Source of the DNA: an uncultured Eubacteriales bacterium
GTDB taxonomy: Bacteria > Bacillota > Clostridia > Peptostreptococcales > Anaerovoracaceae
Assembly (NCBI GenBank): GCA_900540145.1
Contig: UQEW01000050.1
Span: 1-17,431, forward strand
Direction of reading: 5' to 3'
Length of the DNA stretch: 17,431 nucleotides
The translations under genes and the position numbers were made by a program. The notes under the pieces were generated by a model. It did no database searches. It worked only from the letters and a program-made list of their open reading frames with translations, and had not been told where the DNA came from. This document shows positions 14,865 through 17,431 of the stretch, piece by piece (positions within the stretch are counted from its first letter, which is position 1; every line of letters begins with the position of its first letter).

Positions 14865-15755
14865 ATGGTTGTTAATAAGCACAGCAGCTTTTATTTAAGA
14901 AGCGGTTGGGGAACGAAAATCATCGATGCTGTTAAAGAAGATGAGACTATATTCTCACCAAATAATGAGCAAACAGCAGTAGATAATATTGGCCTTGGTC
15001 GCGTAATGATAAAAGCTCTCAGATATTGGTCAGATGCAATAGGCCTTACTGAAGAAGAAAAAAGGCCGGCGGGGATTTTAAAGAGAAGAACTGCTCTTTT
15101 TGACATGATTGATATGAATGATCGCTATTATCAAAGAATGGGCTCCTTGATGCTCATGCATAGAAATCTTGCCAGAAACATAGAGGATGCTACGGCTTGG
15201 TACTGGGCTTTTAATGAACTAAAAGCACAGACTTTTACCAAAGAGGAATTTGTAGACGGATTTCATGCCTTTTTGGGTGTCAATGGAGTAAACGTTAAAA
15301 GGGCCGCAACAGAAAAAGAATTCAATTGCTTTAAGAACACTTACATTGGCGATGAGAAGTTTGACAGAAAAACCATTGTCGATGAGGACACATATCCGTT
15401 TCTTGCTCCATTGCATTTGCTGAGAGTGAATGATGAGAAAAAGTTTGAAAAGGTTCCGGTCACTAAGGTAGAGATGCCTCTGGAAATACTTTTGTATTCC
15501 ATCGCATATGATAACGGAGATGAAGAAACTGGATGGGAACAGAAGCAGATCAGTATTGATCAACTCATGGAGGATAAGCTTCAAATTGGGAAGTATTATA
15601 ACATAAGATACTCGAAGTTAATTGAGATGCTGATGGAAGCTGAAAACAAAAAGATGCTTATCTTGAGCAACAATTTCGGGAATCGTCATATAGAAATGAC
15701 GGATTATCCGTATCAAGATTTGCTTAGACAATACTATGTTGGTGAGGAAAACTAA
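14865..15755 (+). CDS. DUF4007 family protein (putative defence-associated)
   Basis: A 296-residue protein recognised as DUF4007 by its N-terminal block: FYLRSGWGTKIIDAV (about residues 9-23), IFSPNN, then IGLGRVMIKALRYWSDAIGL (about 43-62), corresponding to the family pattern F-LR-GW--K followed by LG-G--MV-ALRYW. It continues with RRTALFDMIDMNDRYYQ, HRNLARNIEDATAWYWAFNEL and a C-terminal helical, winged-helix-like part (LIEMLMEAENKKMLILSNN, then DLLRQYYVGEEN). No transmembrane segment, nuclease motif or P-loop is seen. The molecular function is unknown; as I recall, members occur beside DNA phosphorothioation (Dnd/Pbe-type) genes, and the ATPase partner here fits a defence role. Codon use departs from the core genes: Ile is 7 ATA, 8 ATT, 5 ATC by hand count. 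Start at 14865 is fixed by its Shine-Dalgarno. Confidence 0.8.
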   Translation: MVVNKHSSFYLRSGWGTKIIDAVKEDETIFSPNNEQTAVDNIGLGRVMIKALRYWSDAIGLTEEEKRPAGILKRRTALFDMIDMNDRYYQRMGSLMLMHRNLARNIEDATAWYWAFNELKAQTFTKEEFVDGFHAFLGVNGVNVKRAATEKEFNCFKNTYIGDEKFDRKTIVDEDTYPFLAPLHLLRVNDEKKFEKVPVTKVEMPLEILLYSIAYDNGDEETGWEQKQISIDQLMEDKLQIGKYYNIRYSKLIEMLMEAENKKMLILSNNFGNRHIEMTDYPYQDLLRQYYVGEEN

Positions 15756-15757
15756 GA

Positions 15758-15771
15758 ATGGATTATGGATT
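15758..15771 (+). repeat. 7-bp tandem duplication containing the ATPase start codon
   Basis: ATGGATT occurs twice head to tail (15758-15764 and 15765-15771). Each copy offers an ATG. The first, at ideal distance (7 bases) from GAGGAAA at 15744-15750, opens a frame that stops after 12 codons (TAA at 15794). The second, 14 bases from that site, opens the long ATPase frame. Confidence 0.8.
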
Positions 15772-17431
15772 ACACAAGCCTTATTACAAGAAATAAACAA
15801 TATAAGTATTCAGCGAATGTGTGCTTTGATCTTCGTAATGCGGCCAGGCTCTCGGGGTTCATTCCAAATGAAACAACTACAGGAATTCTAAGGGAATATG
15901 TTGGTGACATTATTAAGGGAAGAGCGAATACGCACTCGAGAATATTATATGGCTCATATGGGACTGGAAAATCTCATTTACTTACTGTGATTGGAGCAAT
16001 CCTCGGTCATATCAACACAAACAGAACCGAATTTAAGCAGTTCGCTAAGATGATAGATAAATATGATCCGGATCTTGCGTCAGATTTAAGAGAGTTTGCA
16101 CAAGAAGAGCAAGCATTTCTTGTGGTACCGATTTATACTGACTATCCGGATTTCAGTAATTGTATTGCATATTCGCTTAAAAAAGAACTGGAAGCAAATC
16201 ACATAGAAGTGGCATTTTCCGGATTCTTTGATGAAGCGCTTATTCTGTTGAAAAAATGGTTAAAAGGTGCTGAGTCAAAGAAGAGGGTTGAAGAGGAATG
16301 CGAAAAGCTGTCTTTGTCGGTTACAGAGCTTAAGCGTGGCCTCGAAGCATACGACTCGAAGTACGAGAAGATATTTAGAAGAATATACGGATCCATATCT
16401 TATGGCGCAGATTTTAATACAACAGCAGGAAGCTTAATCGGAAATCTGGATAAAGCGAATGCAGCAATTGTAGGGAAGTATAAGGGGATTGTTTTCATTT
16501 TTGACGAGTTCGGACGCTATATTGAAGATAACGGTGATTATATCCGGGTGAAGGACATTCAAGATATGGCAGAGTACTGTGATCATTCCGATTACGAGAA
16601 CCATCTTATACTCGTCTCCCACAAGCAGCTTTCAATGTACACGGAAAATATGAAGAAGACTGTGAGCGACGAATGGAAAAAGGTGGAGGGACGTTTTAAG
16701 GCGACTTCAATTAACATTAAGTATGATCAATGCCTTTCCTTGATTGGAAATATTATTCCTAAAACTGGAAACTGGGACAACTTTAAGAAACGGTTTGAGA
16801 GCAGATTAAATGAGCTATATAATCAGGCTTGGGATTTCAAAGGATTTTTGACTCCAGCAGGGAACGATGAGGAGAAGGAAGGGTACCTTGAAGACGGATA
16901 CCCTCTACATCCAATTACACTCTATGCGCTGGATCGCCTTTCTAAGAAGGTGGCCCAAAATGAAAGAACATACTTTACATATCTTGCCGGTGATGAAGAC
17001 TATTCACTGTCTTATCAGCTGCAGCAATATGATGTAAAAGAGTTTCATTTCGTTGGTCTTGATGCGATATACGATTATTTTGAATTTAATATTCGAGCAT
17101 ATAAAACAGACGAGTCATACGAAGTTTATAAGAAGCTTCAATATGCAATAAGTAAGCTGGGCTTGGATCACAAGGGTCTTCCTGCGCGAATACTTAAAGC
17201 TATGGCAGTAATTTTTATAATCGGAGACAGCTCAGTATTGGTTTCGGATAGAGAGACGCTGATGCATGTTGTGGATTCTCCCTTGGATGAGCTCTCGTCT
17301 GCCATAGATATGCTAGAACAAAAGAAAATCATAAAATTCATGCGTCAGTATGGATATTATGATTATTTCGACAGCAGCATCTTTGATTTAGAGACAATGA
17401 TTGAGGAGAAGCTTTCTGGAGTAAGTGATGA
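15765..17431 (+). CDS. Large P-loop ATPase of a DUF4007-associated, BREX/phosphorothioation-like system (3' end beyond window)
   Basis: The frame opens at ATG 15765 and remains open for 555 codons to the window edge. The start MDYTSLITRNKQYKYSANV is followed by a helical lead-in (ILREYVGDII) and Walker A GSYGTGKS at residues 63-70, Walker B VFIFDEFGRYIED at 243-255, a sensor-like LILVSHKQL at 281-289, and a candidate arginine finger in VEGRF (Arg310). Residues about 170-205 are charged and likely coiled coil, inserted between the Walker motifs. GYLEDGYPLHPITLYALDRLS (about 376-396) marks the end of the ATPase core and resembles the equivalent region of large BREX/DUF499-type STAND-like ATPases. 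I do not recognise the exact family; it is not a clear BrxC or DptF. It lies 9 bases after the DUF4007 stop, so both are one operon. Neither membrane segments nor nuclease motifs are visible in the part present. Confidence 0.75.
   Translation, partial: MDYTSLITRNKQYKYSANVCFDLRNAARLSGFIPNETTTGILREYVGDIIKGRANTHSRILYGSYGTGKSHLLTVIGAILGHINTNRTEFKQFAKMIDKYDPDLASDLREFAQEEQAFLVVPIYTDYPDFSNCIAYSLKKELEANHIEVAFSGFFDEALILLKKWLKGAESKKRVEEECEKLSLSVTELKRGLEAYDSKYEKIFRRIYGSISYGADFNTTAGSLIGNLDKANAAIVGKYKGIVFIFDEFGRYIEDNGDYIRVKDIQDMAEYCDHSDYENHLILVSHKQLSMYTENMKKTVSDEWKKVEGRFKATSINIKYDQCLSLIGNIIPKTGNWDNFKKRFESRLNELYNQAWDFKGFLTPAGNDEEKEGYLEDGYPLHPITLYALDRLSKKVAQNERTYFTYLAGDEDYSLSYQLQQYDVKEFHFVGLDAIYDYFEFNIRAYKTDESYEVYKKLQYAISKLGLDHKGLPARILKAMAVIFIIGDSSVLVSDRETLMHVVDSPLDELSSAIDMLEQKKIIKFMRQYGYYDYFDSSIFDLETMIEEKLSGVSD

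Noticed and set aside
1..17431. CRISPR arrays, tRNA or rRNA genes, insertion sequences
   Set aside because: I looked for spaced direct repeats, cloverleaf-like sequence ending in CCA and transposase motifs and found none that hold up. The only array is the spacer-less 9-bp repeat at 6203-6265.

Overview
The window looks like a chromosomal segment of an anaerobic Firmicute of class Clostridia; I cannot place it more precisely. The grounds are the gene content ([FeFe] hydrogenase, Firmicutes-style argR-recN pair, ruvCAB-queA-tgt cluster), strong purine-rich ribosome binding sites, frequent TTG/GTG starts, and heavy use of ATA for Ile and AGA/AGG for Arg in the core genes.

Layout. Positions 1-5897 (+) form a tightly packed run: the 3' end of comEC (DNA uptake channel), holA (Pol III delta, clamp loading), an EamA/DMT-type transporter, then two overlapping redox genes. 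The first of these encodes a GltD-like NAD(P)H flavoprotein with an N-terminal NuoF-type 4Fe-4S domain. The second encodes a complete multi-cluster [FeFe] hydrogenase. Together they plausibly link a nicotinamide pool to hydrogen.

Positions 5898-6294 are a gene-free convergent junction holding a strong bidirectional terminator hairpin, a second hairpin and a 9-bp tandem repeat. Positions 6295-8374 (-) hold recN and argR, overlapping by 8 bp and transcribed as argR-recN. Positions 8375-8503 are a divergent promoter region in which the argR and ruvC -35 elements lie back to back next to a LexA-box-like palindrome. One SOS repressor could therefore control both RecN and RuvCAB. Positions 8504-14121 (+) carry ruvC-ruvA-ruvB (Holliday junction processing), queA-tgt (queuosine tRNA modification) and an RlmD/TrmA-type rRNA/tRNA m5U methyltransferase.

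From 14122 on the character changes. An AT-rich stretch with no convincing gene is followed by a dead XRE-type regulator (three in-frame stops in an otherwise well-preserved 69-residue protein). Then come a DUF4007 protein and a large P-loop ATPase that runs off the window end. Codon use differs from the core genes (far less ATA). I interpret this as the left edge of a laterally acquired genome-defence-type island, possibly related to phosphorothioation or BREX-like systems. Only two of its genes are visible, so its identity is unresolved. The ATPase start carries a 7-bp tandem duplication of its own start codon region, giving two competing ATGs.
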